Origin: Primula veris | Lineage: Eukaryota; Streptophyta; Magnoliopsida; Ericales; Primulaceae | Assembly (NCBI GenBank): GCA_963682055.1 | Contig: OY821746.1 | Span: 18,093,992-18,157,991 of the forward strand | Length of the DNA stretch: 64,000 nucleotides | Direction: 5' to 3' | Part shown: one piece after another, positions 1-11,689 of the stretch | How the letters are laid out: the number at the start of each line of letters is the position of its first letter | How positions within the stretch are numbered: the first letter of the stretch is position 1 | Translations under genes and position numbers: made by a program | The notes under the pieces: model-generated | The model's database searches: none | Told to the model about the DNA's origin: nothing | Seen by the model: only the letters and a program-made list of their open reading frames with translations

Positions 1-335
1 GACATCGAGCGTTAGGCGACTTGGCGTGGTACTTCAGAAGTTATGCAGAACAACAAAAGAAAGTAGAGTATTTGTTGCTTCGACATAGAAGCCTGCAAGA
101 TTAAGAAATTTCATTTGAACAAGAAAATAAAAAAGGGTTGTGCACTTCTGCAAATCAAGAATTAGAAGTGGAAGACCTTGAAATTGGACGAGTTTGCTGG
201 AGCTATATTTGAGAAAGATATAAGGTGCTACAAAAGAATAAAGAAAAGGAGGAAGTTCTCACCTTTGAAAAGTTTATGTGTTGCATCTCCAAAATTTGTG
301 TAAATTAGATCTCACGGTAACTCTTATTTATAGAT
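1..335. other. left flank, no gene seen
   Basis: No open frame, RNA gene or repeat boundary can be supported here. The last five bases (331-335, TAGAT) are the left target-site duplication of the copia element that follows. The sequence is interrupted by that element and resumes at 6502, so 1-335 and 6507 onward were contiguous before the insertion. It may be part of an older repeat. Confidence 0.5.
331..335. repeat. left target-site duplication of element A (TAGAT)
   Basis: TAGAT directly precedes the LTR terminus at 336 and is repeated exactly after the other LTR at 6502-6506. Five bases is the usual copia duplication length. Confidence 0.9.
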
Positions 336-1453
336 TGAAATTCCTATCCGCTGTTCTAGTTGCTGTTATGCAGTTAGGTTACAAGTGCAGTTACAACTGA
401 GGTTGGAACCTAAGTATAATGATGGACAGAACTTGTAAAGTTAAATGTACTTGAAATAATTCACATGCACATTTAACAACGGAGTTCACCCAACTAGGCT
501 ACGTCTCCGGGGCACTCACCCAGATTATGATTTTATAAAAGCTTACAATATAGAATTCAAGTCTTATTGAAAAACACTCAGACTCTCTCTAGATTTTTCT
601 GCCTATCTCTATATTGCTCTTACCTTATAACTATCACTTACAAATCAATGGCATCCCACCATTGTTTTCTTTTAAAGCTCACTGTGTATTCTCTTAAGAA
701 TGAGTTCTTTATAATTTAGAACACACACTTTTTTACAAGCTATGTTATCAACTATTTATACAAGTAAAAACAATTTTCTTTCTTCAAGATCTTGATGATT
801 GCTTTTGACTCTTTTGATTGGCTTGAATCTTTCCATATATCAAGATATATTTCAGCGTAGGATTGACCTCAATCTTCATAAGATATTACCTGTTAATAAC
901 TAACTTGGAAATAGGAGTTAATATTTTTCTTAAATAAGGAAAATATAAGATAGTATCTTTTTGGAGATAAAATCTTTCTAAATATATATATGAAACATAA
1001 ACTCCATATTTCATTCAATCTTAAACATATCATACTGATTTTGATAAAGAACAAAGATTGAAACAAGCGATAAACATTTGCATAAGAATAGAGATATAGA
1101 TTGCCTAGTTAAAAGGAAACATATATTTATAAACTAATCTCCTTATATCTTTTAGGTAACATCTTTTCTTATCACTTTAATATTCTCAATATACACAAAC
1201 TAAATCTTTAAGAACATGTGAGAATATATCCTGCATACTTTAAAACAAATAAACATTATTAAAGAATAGTAATGCAGAAATACAGAACTGGACAGAATCC
1301 TGCAGAACAGCATGTTGCAATTGTGGTTGCAACTGAGGTTGCAACCTCACTTGAAAACATAAAGTTGTCTTAATTCTTAACATTCAACTAACATTATTTA
1401 GTTCAAACCAATAGACAACAAATAGCTTATGGGACAGAAATCTGGTCCTAACA
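336..1453 (-). repeat. 3' LTR of element A
   Basis: This is a 1118-bp direct copy of 5384-6501. On the coding strand it begins TGTTAGGACC and ends GGAATTTCA. It contains tandem copies of a palindromic word (GGTTGCAACC and variants) near 1317-1345 and again near 380-410. The polypurine tract at 1454-1468 marks it as the downstream LTR of a minus-strand element. Confidence 0.93.
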
Positions 1454-1468
1454 ATCTCCCCCTTTGTC
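1454..1468 (-). other. polypurine tract of element A
   Basis: On the minus strand the bases read GACAAAGGGGGAGAT directly before the LTR start. This is the standard plus-strand priming tract of plant copia elements. Confidence 0.85.
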
Positions 1469-2659
1469 ATTTGTTTAGACAAATAATTTGAGTTTATGAA
1501 GCAGATTCTCCTACATAGCATATTAGCACATAAAGTCCCAATAATATCAGTTTTGACACAAGAACTCCCCCTGCTCATTAGAATTGTACAACAATATATA
1601 TAATTTGAGTTTAGCACTTAATCTCCCCCTGCAGATTAGAATTGCAGATAACATAACATTAACTCAAATAAGCATTCACCAATAATGTACCAAACATAGC
1701 ATAACATAAACTCTCTTCTCCCCCTATTTGCCACATCCATGACAAACCTATTTGCTGTTAGTGAGAACATTGAAGCAATCATTATAACAGGAATAATCAT
1801 CAAAATCAACTCTCACAGCAAAATCACTCACAATAGAATTACCACATTCCACACCAGACTTTTGTTCAACCAAGTTTTCAACTCATACCATGGATATAGA
1901 TAGATAGAGAGTAATTCTGTATTTTGGTTGTTTAGTTAAAAAATAGTTTAAGCAAATCTTTTTTAAGTTCAAGAATTATAGAAAGATAGAATGATATACC
2001 CAAATCTCTTTTTGAACAAATTTTACCCAAATATAGATACTTATCTTTTTGACCAAAACAATTCGAATTTAGATAAATTCAGCAATGAATAAAGATCAAC
2101 ATTCCAACTTGAAACAGATTTATCTAATTTTCTGATTTTAAGTAGTTGAAAAAATATAGAAAATTTAACTTGTTTCAAAATAAAAATAGCAATTATATAT
2201 AGTATAGAATTTTGAACACAAGATATTAGCCATTTACTCAAGAAGATATATTTATCATAGAATAATTTTAATAAAAAATAAATCTTAGGAGCTTATATTG
2301 AGCAAATCCGTTTTTCCTCTACACAAAAACTAGATTGATGACCTCAGCAAGGAAAGAGTATAAGTGATGTCAAAAATAACAAGACTTTGTCTTGACTTTT
2401 TCATTTGATTTGTTCACTATGATGGTTATCATAGGAAGCATTACAATCATTAGACAATCACTGACCTGTTCTGTATTTTGAGAATGTGGTTTCAACTGAT
2501 GTTGCAACTGAGCTTGCAACCAGCTTGTAAAATATGCACTTTGTGCTTGCAACTCTATTACTAGAGAGGTTTTAAGACAAGTTACCTCACATCTGTTTTT
2601 GAGACACCAATTAGCGGCTTTTTCAAGACAAAAACTTCATAGCTCAATCAAGACTTACC
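1469..2659. other. non-coding internal spacer of element A
   Basis: About 1.2 kb lies between the RNase H remnant and the polypurine tract. I see only short chance frames. It contains a copy of the GTTGCAACTGAG-type word (about 2488-2525) that is also found in the LTRs and coding frames. Confidence 0.55.
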
Positions 2660-3025
2660 TTAGAAATAAAATATATTAAAGGTACTCAAAACAGACATAC
2701 ATAGCAAGAGTATTCCATTAGATCTATAGTGACATACCCCTATATCACTTCTTAAAGATTCATACTTGTTTGTATCAAGGGGTTTAGTGAAAATATCTGC
2801 TAATTGTCTTTCAGTTGAAACATGTTCTAAAATTAAACTCTTTTCTTCAACAAGTTCTCTGATAAAATGGTGTCTTAGATCAATGTGTTTAGTTATGGAA
2901 TGTTGAACTGGATTCTTTGCCAAATCTATAGTACAACCATTATTAGTTGCAATATATTCTTCTTTAGCAGTAGATAAAGAAATGCAATTTTGACACAATA
3001 TTATTTCACAAATAAAAACAATCAA
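2660..3025 (-). pseudogene. copia RNase H C-terminal remnant
   Basis: The minus-strand frame contains the recognisable end of a copia polyprotein. It has a SLSTAKEEYIA segment (normally STAEAEYIA), then IDLAKNPVQHS, TKHIDLRHHFIREL, and LADIFTKPLD before the stop. Residues that normally lie between the AEYIA motif and the NPVQHS motif are missing, so RNase H carries a short internal deletion as well as having lost the reverse transcriptase upstream. The methionine at 3025 is not a real start; this piece would have been the end of a gag-pol frame. Confidence 0.85.
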
Positions 3026-3128
3026 CAGAAGTACTTTTTATATCATCTATATTACCATCTCAAACCAAATCCCCATATTCATATACTTAGGCCACAAATT
3101 AGGTCTCCTATCTTTAAGGTATAGTAAG

Positions 3129-4451
3129 CTATGTATGAATGGTCTTAAGGTTTAAACAAGTAGGCTTACTCTTGACATTCTTGACTTTTAATGGAGATAT
3201 ATAAGATGCAGAACTGAACAAATTAAGATGTTTAATTGGAGACTTCATACCTTTTCTTACCTTTTCAATGATAGTGTTCAAGTGAATACTCTTTTGAGAC
3301 TTTTTGTCTCGTACCAATTTTTCTGTACTTAGATTCTCCTTGGTTGTAAGTTCGGTTGTAACTGACATGGGAATTGAGTCTTTGTTCTCAACTTTCTCAT
3401 TGCTTGCTTGCTTATCACTCTTAGTTGCACTTGATGTTGTGACTTCTCCATGTTGCTTCTCTTCTTTACCTGCATACTTAATGATATATTGGCCTACAAA
3501 CTTACTTTTGTCACCACTACCAACTAAACCATTGTTACCCAAGTTAACAACATTAGCTACTTGCTTAGAACAACCACTATCAAAATACCTAGCATTTGAA
3601 GTAATAGTCTTTGAATAACTGAAAGCAGCTTTGTTGCATTTAACAGTGTCTGTATTAATTTTAGCTTTCCAAACCCAGTTAGACTTTTGACTCAAACCTG
3701 GAGTAAACATTGGTTTCTTATAAATAGACTTTCTGTGTTTCTTTAAGTAGCATTGCCTTTCAAAATGACCAGGGTTTTTGCAAAAATGACATAGCTTTAG
3801 ATCAGAGCTCGGTTTAGTTGTGTACGTTTTTAGATAATTTTTAAAACCATAGTCGGTTGCAACTGTACTTCTAACCTTGTTGTTAGTGTGACTTGTTTGA
3901 GAATTACTTAAAACTTTAACAAACACAGTTTTTCCAGTTCCTTCATAACCCTTATACCCCAAACCACTGTTATCCTTTGAAGCTCTAGTGTATGACAACA
4001 TCTTATCAAGCCTACCCGTGGCTGGAGTATTTAACAACTTTATTTTCCTCGTTGTCTCATCTAACTCAAATTGCTTTCTCTTTAATTGTTCAGTGAGTTC
4101 TTTTACTTCAGTTTTCAGATTCTCATTGAGTTTATTAATGGAAACAGATTGCTTACTTAAAATTTTGTATTTCTCATATAGAAGTAAGTATTGTTTGTTA
4201 ACACTCTCTTCTGAAAGTTCTTCATCATCACTATTACTGTAGGTTTCAAGCTCAGTTGTAACTGAAGATGCAACTGACTCACATTCACTATTACAATTAG
4301 AGTTAGATTTTGTAGTGACTTTTGCCATGAAGCTTTTAAAGTTAGTTTGATTCCCATACTCATCATTACTTTCAGTTTCACTATTATCACTAAAAGTACT
4401 TATCATCTCAGATTTACTTCTTTTTAAAGTAATTGCACATTCAGATGGCAT
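3129..4451 (-). pseudogene. copia gag C-terminal / protease-like frame
   Basis: This 440-codon frame continues gag after a stop. In order it has a serine- and acid-rich stretch, a coiled-coil-like region (about residues 85-145), a CCHC zinc knuckle CHFCKNPGHFERQC (about residue 222), then YFDSGCS, which matches the aspartic protease active-site motif of copia elements. Past the protease motif the frame diverges into a lysine/serine-rich tail with no integrase or reverse transcriptase similarity, as expected after a large deletion. The methionine at 4451 lies inside a broken knuckle, where an in-frame stop separates it from the upstream gag frame. The peptide SVTTEL occurs twice, encoded by the same DNA word that recurs in the LTRs. 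Confidence 0.8.
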
Positions 4452-4456
4452 GTAAC

Positions 4457-5335
4457 CTAAACCTTTGCATTATCTGCATTGAACTTCTCGAGATTTATTT
4501 TCGAAATTAGCAGTTTGCATCTCTTTTTTCTGAAAAATTTTTGAGTTGTCTGTTTCAACAGGCTTTTTCTTATAGAACTGTTTAAACATCTTTTTAACAA
4601 AAAGGTAAAACTGTTCATCTTCCTCACTATCTTCATAAAATTTAGGTTCAAATTTCTTGGCTTGAAAAGCGATTCCTTTTTCAACTTTTTATGAAACTTT
4701 AATTCATGAGTTCTAAGATTTTCCATTAATTCTTCAAGTTTTAAATTGTCAAGATCAGTTGATTCTTCAATAGCAGTTATTTTAATTTCAAATCTATTAG
4801 GAAGAGATCTTAAGGTTTTCTTTACCAATTTAGCATCACTGTATTTTTCTCCTAAGTTTTCAGATTCATGAGCAATTTGACAAATTCTTCCATTAAACTG
4901 TTCAATAGATTCATCTTCCTCCATTTTTAAGTTTTCAAACTTAGTAGTTAATTGTTGGAGTTTAAAATCTTTTACTTTAACAGTTCCTTCAAAAGTTACT
5001 TTTAAAATGTCCCATGCTTCTTTAGCAGTTTCACAATGAGAAATATACCTGAATACATTGAGAGTAACACCAGCAAATATTAGATTGATGGCTGTAGAAT
5101 TTGCATTAGATTTCTTATCTTGTCCAGCAGTCCATTTTTCTTCAGGTACGCAAACAAGATCCCCATCACCATTAGAAACCATTGGAGTCTCCCATCCAGT
5201 TAGCACTGATTTCCAGGCTTGCTCACTTTGTTGTTTGATGAAAGATTTCATCCTGGTCTTCCAAAAGACATAATTTTCTCTTTCTTCTAGCAATGGTGGT
5301 TTGGACCACGAGTTTCCTTCCCTCATCAAGTCCAT
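4457..5335 (-). pseudogene. copia gag (frameshifted)
   Basis: The frame begins 35 bases downstream of the primer site with MDLMREG and carries the copia gag pattern. It has a FWKTRMKSFI-type segment near the start, AKEAWDILKVTFEGT near residue 105, LQQLTTKFENLKM, and LVKKTLRSLPNRFE near residue 170. A frameshift near 4665-4680 moves the reading frame. The original frame can be followed to a first zinc knuckle at about 4455-4475, where a codon has become TAA and the knuckle histidine position reads tyrosine. Gag packages the element's RNA; this copy would make only a truncated protein. The start is chosen because the same MD..REG start occurs in the related fragment at 48748. Confidence 0.85.
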
Positions 5336-5369
5336 CTTTACCAGTCCACCAAGTAAAGTCTGGTGTGAA

Positions 5370-5382
5370 GCTCTGATACCAA
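5370..5382 (-). other. primer-binding site of element A
   Basis: The minus strand reads TTGGTATCAGAGC one base inside the LTR. It matches the 3' end of initiator Met-tRNA, the usual primer of plant copia elements. Confidence 0.9.
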
Positions 5383-5383
5383 T

Positions 5384-6501
5384 TGAAATTCCTATCCGCT
5401 GTTCTAGTTACTGTTATTCAGTTAGGTTCCAAGTGCAGTTGCAACTGAGGTTGGAACCTAAGTATAATGATGGACATATGTTGTAAAGTTAAATGTACTT
5501 GAAATAATTCACACGCACATTTAACAACGGAGTTCACCCAACTAGGCTACGTCTCCGGGGCACTCACCCAGATTATGATTTTATAAAAGCTTACAATATA
5601 GGATTCAAGTCTTATTGAAAAACACTCAGACTCCCTCTAGCTTTTTCTGCCTATCTCTATATTGCTCCTAACTTATAACTATCACTTATAAATCAATGGC
5701 ATCCCACCATTGTTTTCTTTTAAAGCTCACTGTGTATTCTCTCAAGAATGAGTTCTTTATAATTTAGAACACACATTTTTTTACAAGCTATGTTATCAAC
5801 TATTTATACAAGTAAAAACAATCTTCTTTCTTCAAGATCTTGATGATTGCTTTTGACTCTTTTGATTGGCTTGAATCTTTCCATATATCAAGATATATTT
5901 CAGCGTAGGATTGACCTCAATCTTCATAAGATATTACCTGTTAATAACTAACTTGGAAATAGAAGTTAATATTTTTCTTAAATAAGGAAAATATAAGATA
6001 GTATCTTTTTGGAGATAAAATCTTTCTAAATATATATATGAAACATAAACTCCATATTTCATTCAATCTTAAACATATCATACTGATTTTGATAAAGAAC
6101 AAAGATTGAAACAAGTGATAAACATTTGCATAAGAATAGAGATATAGATTGCCTAGTTAAAAGGAAACATATCTTTATAAACTAATCTCCTTATATCTTT
6201 TAGGTAACATCTTTCCTTATCACTTTAATATTCTCAATATACACAAACTAAATCTTTAAGAACATGTGAGAATATATCCTGCATACTTTAAAACAAATAA
6301 ACATTATTAAAGAATAGTAATGCAGAAATACAGAACTGGACAGAATCCTGCAGAACAGCATGTTGCAATTGTGGTTGCAACTGAGGTTGCAACCTCACTT
6401 GAAAACATAAAGTTGTCTCAATTCTTAACATTCAACTAACATTATTTAGTTCAAACCAATAGACAACAAATAGCTTATGGGACAGAAATCTGGTCCTAAC
6501 A
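5384..6501 (-). repeat. 5' LTR of element A
   Basis: 1118-bp direct copy of 336-1453 with scattered single-base differences and no length change. It lies next to the primer-binding site, so it is the upstream LTR and would supply the promoter. Confidence 0.93.
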
Positions 6502-6506
6502 TAGAT
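6502..6506. repeat. right target-site duplication of element A (TAGAT)
   Basis: Exact copy of 331-335. The match confirms that the two LTRs belong to one insertion and that no recombination has exchanged its flanks. Confidence 0.9.
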
Positions 6507-6642
6507 CATAGAGTTGTACACATTGATAAGGACTCAAACTCTGTAACCTTATCACCAAACTACATCTCCGACTCTATCTAAGAGTTACAAGTACATACGG
6601 GTTAGAAGTTCAAACCAAATAAAAAGACTCCTAAAGCAACAA

Positions 6643-6745
6643 GACTACAAGATACATGACAGTGCTATAAACAAAAAAAATTGTAAAATAAATACAATTC
6701 ATCTTCGAAACAATGAATTATAGTACTGTCATGTGTCTTGTAGTC
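6643..6745. repeat. short foldback (hairpin) repeat
   Basis: Positions 6643-6670 and 6718-6745 are inverted copies, 28 bp long with two mismatches (outer end GACTACAAGA.ACATGACAGT). About 47 bp of AT-rich sequence separates them. It looks like a tiny MITE or the folded remnant of one. Confidence 0.7.
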
Positions 6746-7431
6746 ATTATATACTCATTTAGTTTGACCCAATGAATTAACTTGTCATTTGACTTACATG
6801 GATTCTGTTCTATCTTCGAAGAAATAATGGACCAAACTATGGCAATGCTTCATTGAGTATACTATCTCAAAATACATTACAACAAGATTGAAGAAATTCG
6901 GAAAATTCAACACTCGAAACGAAGCTACGGAAATTGCAAATTGCAAGGAAGCTACAAAAATTGGAACGGAGCTACGTCCAATCATTCACACAAAAAATTG
7001 AAAAAAATCAAGACTCGTTTTTTTCGAAAAAATTCAAGCAAACAAGTATCGAAGGTAGCATCTGTTCACATGCAAATTTTACATCCACTAAAAATATGAC
7101 ACGCGTCATTTAAATCAATTATCAATTAATTACTAATTTTTCAGTATGAGAATACACTTGTTATTAGTAATTCGAAAAAGAAAATATATTTTTATATCTC
7201 ATAAAATCTATGATGATAATTTATATAAAATAAATATCTTTGTTTCTCTAAAACCATTAATTGTTGTAAAAACAATGAGTTACTCAAATTATAGTACTCA
7301 TTAGTGATCTTTTCAAACATGAATAAAAGTTTGATTCATTTACATAAGTCATGGGTCTTTAAGATAATGTGCCCAAATTTGAGGACGCAGCTTTGCAAAT
7401 AAAAGTACAACCCAAAATCTATAAATAGAGG

Positions 7432-7448
7432 GGTGGGGACACCATTAT
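7432..7448 (+). promoter_or_regulatory. TATA-like box of a possible LTR promoter
   Basis: TATAAATAGAGGGGTGGG stands out in a region without a gene and is followed by a leader-like sequence. Such boxes are typical of plant LTR promoters. No transcript or matching LTR can be shown. Confidence 0.35.
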
Positions 7449-7579
7449 TTTCACAATCAACAACTTTCAGCTCATCTTCCTCACAACTGCCAGGGGATCA
7501 GCTGCACACTCCGGCCTTAGCTTCTTTAAAGACTCGACGAACACATTCAAACTCTACAACAAATCTGCAACAAACTTGG

Positions 7580-8035
7580 CATTCGATATTCAGGAACGTC
7601 TAAAAGCAGCAAGCAAAGCGTTTCTATGAATCAAAATTTTCAAGTTTTTCACCAAATCTGAAGAACTTCTACATCAAATCTACATCCGATCTTCAGGAAC
7701 AACTACAAGCAGCAAAAAATGTGTTTCTACCGGATCAAAGTCTTCAAAGTTATTCTCCAAATCTGAAGAAGTTCACCCCACAAATATAAAACAAATCGGC
7801 ATTCGATATTCAGGAACAAGTACAAAAAGGCAAAAGCATGTTTCTCTAGATCAAACTCATTAAATTTTTCACCAAATCTGAAGATCATCAACAAAATCAA
7901 TAAAACTCCAAAGTTCTTACTCAAATTCGAAGAATTCAAATCAAGATCAGTAAATTCAACAAAACCTGCAAAGTTCTTCATCAAATACAAAGAATTCAAA
8001 TCAACTTCAGCAAACTCAACAAAATTCGTCATCAA
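7580..8035. repeat. degenerate tandem repeat, period about 105-117 bp
   Basis: The word CATTCGATATTCAGGAAC occurs at 7580, 7683 (two changes) and 7800. Each copy is followed by similar blocks including ACCAAATCTGAAGA. Shorter AAGAATTCAAATCA units follow to about 8010. The minus-strand frame at 7727-8035 is only a by-product of the repetition. Confidence 0.65.
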
Positions 8036-8953
8036 AAGTGTATTACAAAGTCATCACAAATTGTTCAAAGAGAATAATCAAATTATTTTTCATTTTTCTA
8101 GAATTATAGATAATTTTTTAAGCTTAAAAACAGCTTTTAAGCTCTTTTTTATTGGATCGGGTGACGGAAATTTAAATTAGTTTTGACACACCACTTGAAC
8201 TCGAAAAATCTTATAAAGTGTGACTTCTAACCTATATTCTTTAGGCTTATTACTTTCAGGTCCAAAAATATTAGCATTGATGAGCGTATTATTGTCACAT
8301 GCCACTCAAATAGGTTTGACCTAGTGGAGAAAGTTGATTAGAACCACAAGTGAGGTCATGACTTCAACTTCTCTGCTTATAAAAACATTCTCATATGGTC
8401 AATTGTGAGATACAATACATTCTCTACCTCATAAATCACTTGGTACAATTAGTCTTAATAATTTGTAGAGTTTGTCAAGTACACAATATTGACTTGAGCG
8501 TTGTTGTGATAGATCGGTGGTAACCTCGACCCCAATTGACTAGGGCAGAAGTAAAAAAGATCTAATTTCACCAGTGGGCCGCTCATAAGCTCTATCACAA
8601 CGCCATATTTGTTGAGGATCGAGGCTATATACCTTTTCAATCCACGAAATTTCAGGATATTCTTGCAGCAAGGAGCTAATTTTATTAAGTACAATATATT
8701 GTTGTTACGTGGCTCATGTGTGCACTTATTAGCACCGTTTGGTACAAAAGTTCGACCAAATTTGGTAAGTTAGTGTGTTGGTGTGGTCCATTGGAGATGG
8801 TCTTATACTCCATCCATACTCCATAGAGCACAGAGGACAGAAGAATAACCCATATGAGAAGTGAAAACCCAACGAATTTGAAACTTTCACACGTCATCAT
8901 GATTTAGGTGAAACTACTAATCAATTCTTTTCTTTTAACCACTAATGGGGCCT

Positions 8954-8972
8954 CCCCGCACAAGGCGCGGGG
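8954..8972 (-). terminator. Helitron 3' terminal hairpin
   Basis: CCCCGC and GCGGGG (6-bp stem) flank a 7-base loop, 12 bases from the 3' end of the element. Helitrons carry such a hairpin as the signal that ends rolling-circle transfer. Confidence 0.85.
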
Positions 8973-10439
8973 TTGGTTTTGAATGGAGGTGTGTCGGCTC
9001 ATCGTGAGTATTTGTTTTCATAACGATGTGTATGAGCTCATCATGAGTGTTGTGGTTTTGTGTTTGTGGGGGTGGTTTCTATGGGATTCTATGTTATGAA
9101 ATATGAGGTGTCTTACATTTGTTAGGTGCCCCGTCCAAGACGCATGGTTGGTTTCTAGCAAGGCGGGAAAGGACGATAACAACCTTTTTGTTAGTTGCAA
9201 GTAAACTGTTTACAGTGAATGAGGCATCTTGGGCAAAAAACATACATAGTTCTTTATAAATATACTTCCATACATCTTAAGAAGAAAATTGACAGACGTC
9301 AAGATTAGACGTAAAAAATTAGACGTAAAAGTTATACATTGTTTTGTTATCTGCATAGCACATAGTATTTTGATAAGAAAAGAAAATAAAGCTCGGGAAT
9401 CTTTTTTGAAGAAAACATGAAGTACAAATCTAATATTTGTTCATATGGTTGAGTAACTGAAGTTTTGGACTTGCACAAGGCATAAATGAACATGTAAATG
9501 ACAGAAGCAGTTTGTAACGTCAAATCAAATACGAACATCTAGCTGTAGAACATCCGTGAACACCTTCCAAAATGTAACAAGACTGATATTACAAAAAGAA
9601 AGCTACCAGGAAAACTAAATTGTTTGACAACCGCTCCACATTTGAAACATGTACACACAGAAGATTTCGAATTTTGCAATTTCACGTAAAGGTACACCAG
9701 AATTTGGTGGTTTTATTACCTGCTAATTTGGAGGTGAAGACTTTTTGGTGGTCTCTGCTCTCTTCTATGATGAGCAAGATTGTGCATCTGTAAACAGAAG
9801 AGAGAAGCGCATCTAAGTTTATTGTTTTCTACACAAACTTTACTACCTTGTAGACTTTCTAATTTTGTACGCTAACCTAACATATTTCTAAGACTGTACT
9901 TGGACACTTCGGTTTAGTTCGCGAGCCTTGAACAGTTTTTTGGTTTCAATTAATTTACTCCTGAAAGAAATAGTTGGGATCTATAGCTTCAATGTCATGA
10001 TAAGTCACTTTAACACCAAGAATACGCTTATAGAAGGACCGAGACAAATGAACATTATGTAATTGTCCATGAAAGAATGGTTTTTCAAAGTAAAAAAGAT
10101 AAGCAATAAATATAAAAATGAATTTGGGAAGCTAATCGAAGGAGTATTTCATAAATATAGCAGAAGAGGACAAATGTATTAAAATAAAGAATACGAAATA
10201 ATACTGGCACGATTATATCTGAAGAGGAGTTAATTTCAACTCCTACGGAAGCACAGCAGCAACACGCACACCTTATTTTTAAAAAGTATAAGTGTGGATG
10301 TACATTACGTACCAAAGCTATGTAAAAACATCACGTTGCAGAAACTAATGCGTAATGAGATGTTGGTACACAGGTTGGCGCTAAATTTTAGTATACGTTC
10401 TGCTCAAACTTACGAATTACTAATAATGTTCTAATGTTG

Positions 10440-10620
10440 TTGGACATAAGCAGAACAGTTTGGACATAAGCAGAACAGATCTAAGTGATGAAGCAAGATC
10501 CAAGTTTTCATAATCTTAATAAGTAGCAATTTCTTTACACATTTGTCTAAAATTTTAACTTCTTTACACATTCGTCGGTAGTGATGAAGCGAAATCTAAG
10601 TCTCACAATCTTAATACGTA
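10440..10620. repeat. short duplications inside the Helitron
   Basis: TTGGACATAAGCAGAACAG is duplicated in tandem at about 10440-10478. A longer unit containing GTGATGAAGC.A.ATC.AAG and AATCTTAATA.GTAG occurs twice between 10484 and 10620. Confidence 0.7.
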
Positions 10621-11689
10621 GTAGTCCAACTACTAATTACAATGCTATGTATTATGTACAAGTTACAATCCCAAATATTTTTTTGAAACTACATTGCAAT
10701 AGAAAGGCAGAATTAACATTTTCAGCAAGGAACTAAACTTCTAGAAAGCCAAAGAGAGTACTCGATACCTTTTTTTAACAAAGCTACTTGTGTCATAAAA
10801 CATGCACTGTACTCATTTTCTATGAAAGCTCAAACCAAAAACTCTTTGGCGATTTAACGATTACCTTTTGGTGATGGTTCCATTTGGATGGTTCCATTTG
10901 GTCTCCCCTTCGAAGCCTGCAAATTGTATTCATACCCGAATTAATTAAGCAAGTGAAATCCTAAAATCTAAAATCAAGAAATAGGACTCCCCAAACAAGT
11001 AATATTGGACTGCCACCTAGTGTGTGCAGAACTAAATGACATTTGTTCACCAATGAACCTTCATTTAAAGTTTAAAGGTAGGCCAACCATAACTGTAACA
11101 CAATTTAACAGAACACAAACAGATCTCATAAGACATAATCCATGATGAAGCTAAATGTTTGTTGCTTACTATAGGATAAACTCAAATTTTTTTCTTTAAT
11201 TTCTGAAAATATGAAGTGCATTTGGTTGGCTTAAAAATCAAGATTTCTGGGTTTTTTGGCTTGAAGAAGCTAGAAAAATTAAGCCTTTTGCTCTTTTTAA
11301 CGACAGTCTACCACTGCGGTCAACGTCTGCAATAATCAACATATATCAGCATTCATCTGAGGCGATATTTATTTGCAACGGTAAATTCAGACATTTTATC
11401 GAGCATGTCACGTAAAAATACTTAGTCGACAATCACGGAACGCATAATCAAAACGTCATAAAAATAAAACTCAGGTCTTGTTTTGATTATCTATTCCTTG
11501 AAGGATTTCCAAGTTGATGTCAAAAATTAGGGTGGAGATCTCCCTATCAATTTCAGCATAGACCCACAACAAAACACACATCTGAAAGAAGAAACTACTG
11601 AAGTCGTATACCTACTATTATATCAAGTAAATAACAATGGTTGTTGTTAAGCTCAGTTTTGAATTCATAAGCACAGAAAGATACTTTTT

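Larger units (their letters stand above)
336..6501 (-). mobile_element. complete Ty1-copia LTR retrotransposon, internally deleted (element A)
   Basis: The element is bounded by two direct LTRs of equal length (1118 bp) that start TG and end CA on the coding strand. It is flanked by a perfect 5-bp duplication, TAGAT, at 331-335 and 6502-6506. A Met-tRNA-type primer site abuts the right LTR and a G-rich polypurine tract abuts the left LTR, so it reads right to left. The interior is only about 3.9 kb. It holds a gag frame, a second frame with a CCHC knuckle and a DSG protease-like site, and the tail of RNase H. Integrase and nearly all of reverse transcriptase are missing. By eye the LTRs differ at roughly twenty positions (about 98 percent identity), so the insertion is fairly recent. 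It cannot move on its own and would need proteins from a relative. Confidence 0.95.
6507..8941. other. unassigned repeat-like DNA
   Basis: No gene can be supported. The stretch contains a small foldback (6643-6745), a TATA-like box followed by a tandem repeat block (7430-8035), and an unremarkable part to 8941. The TATA box and repeated leader suggest LTR or other mobile-element sequence, but I found no LTR partner in the window. Confidence 0.45.
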
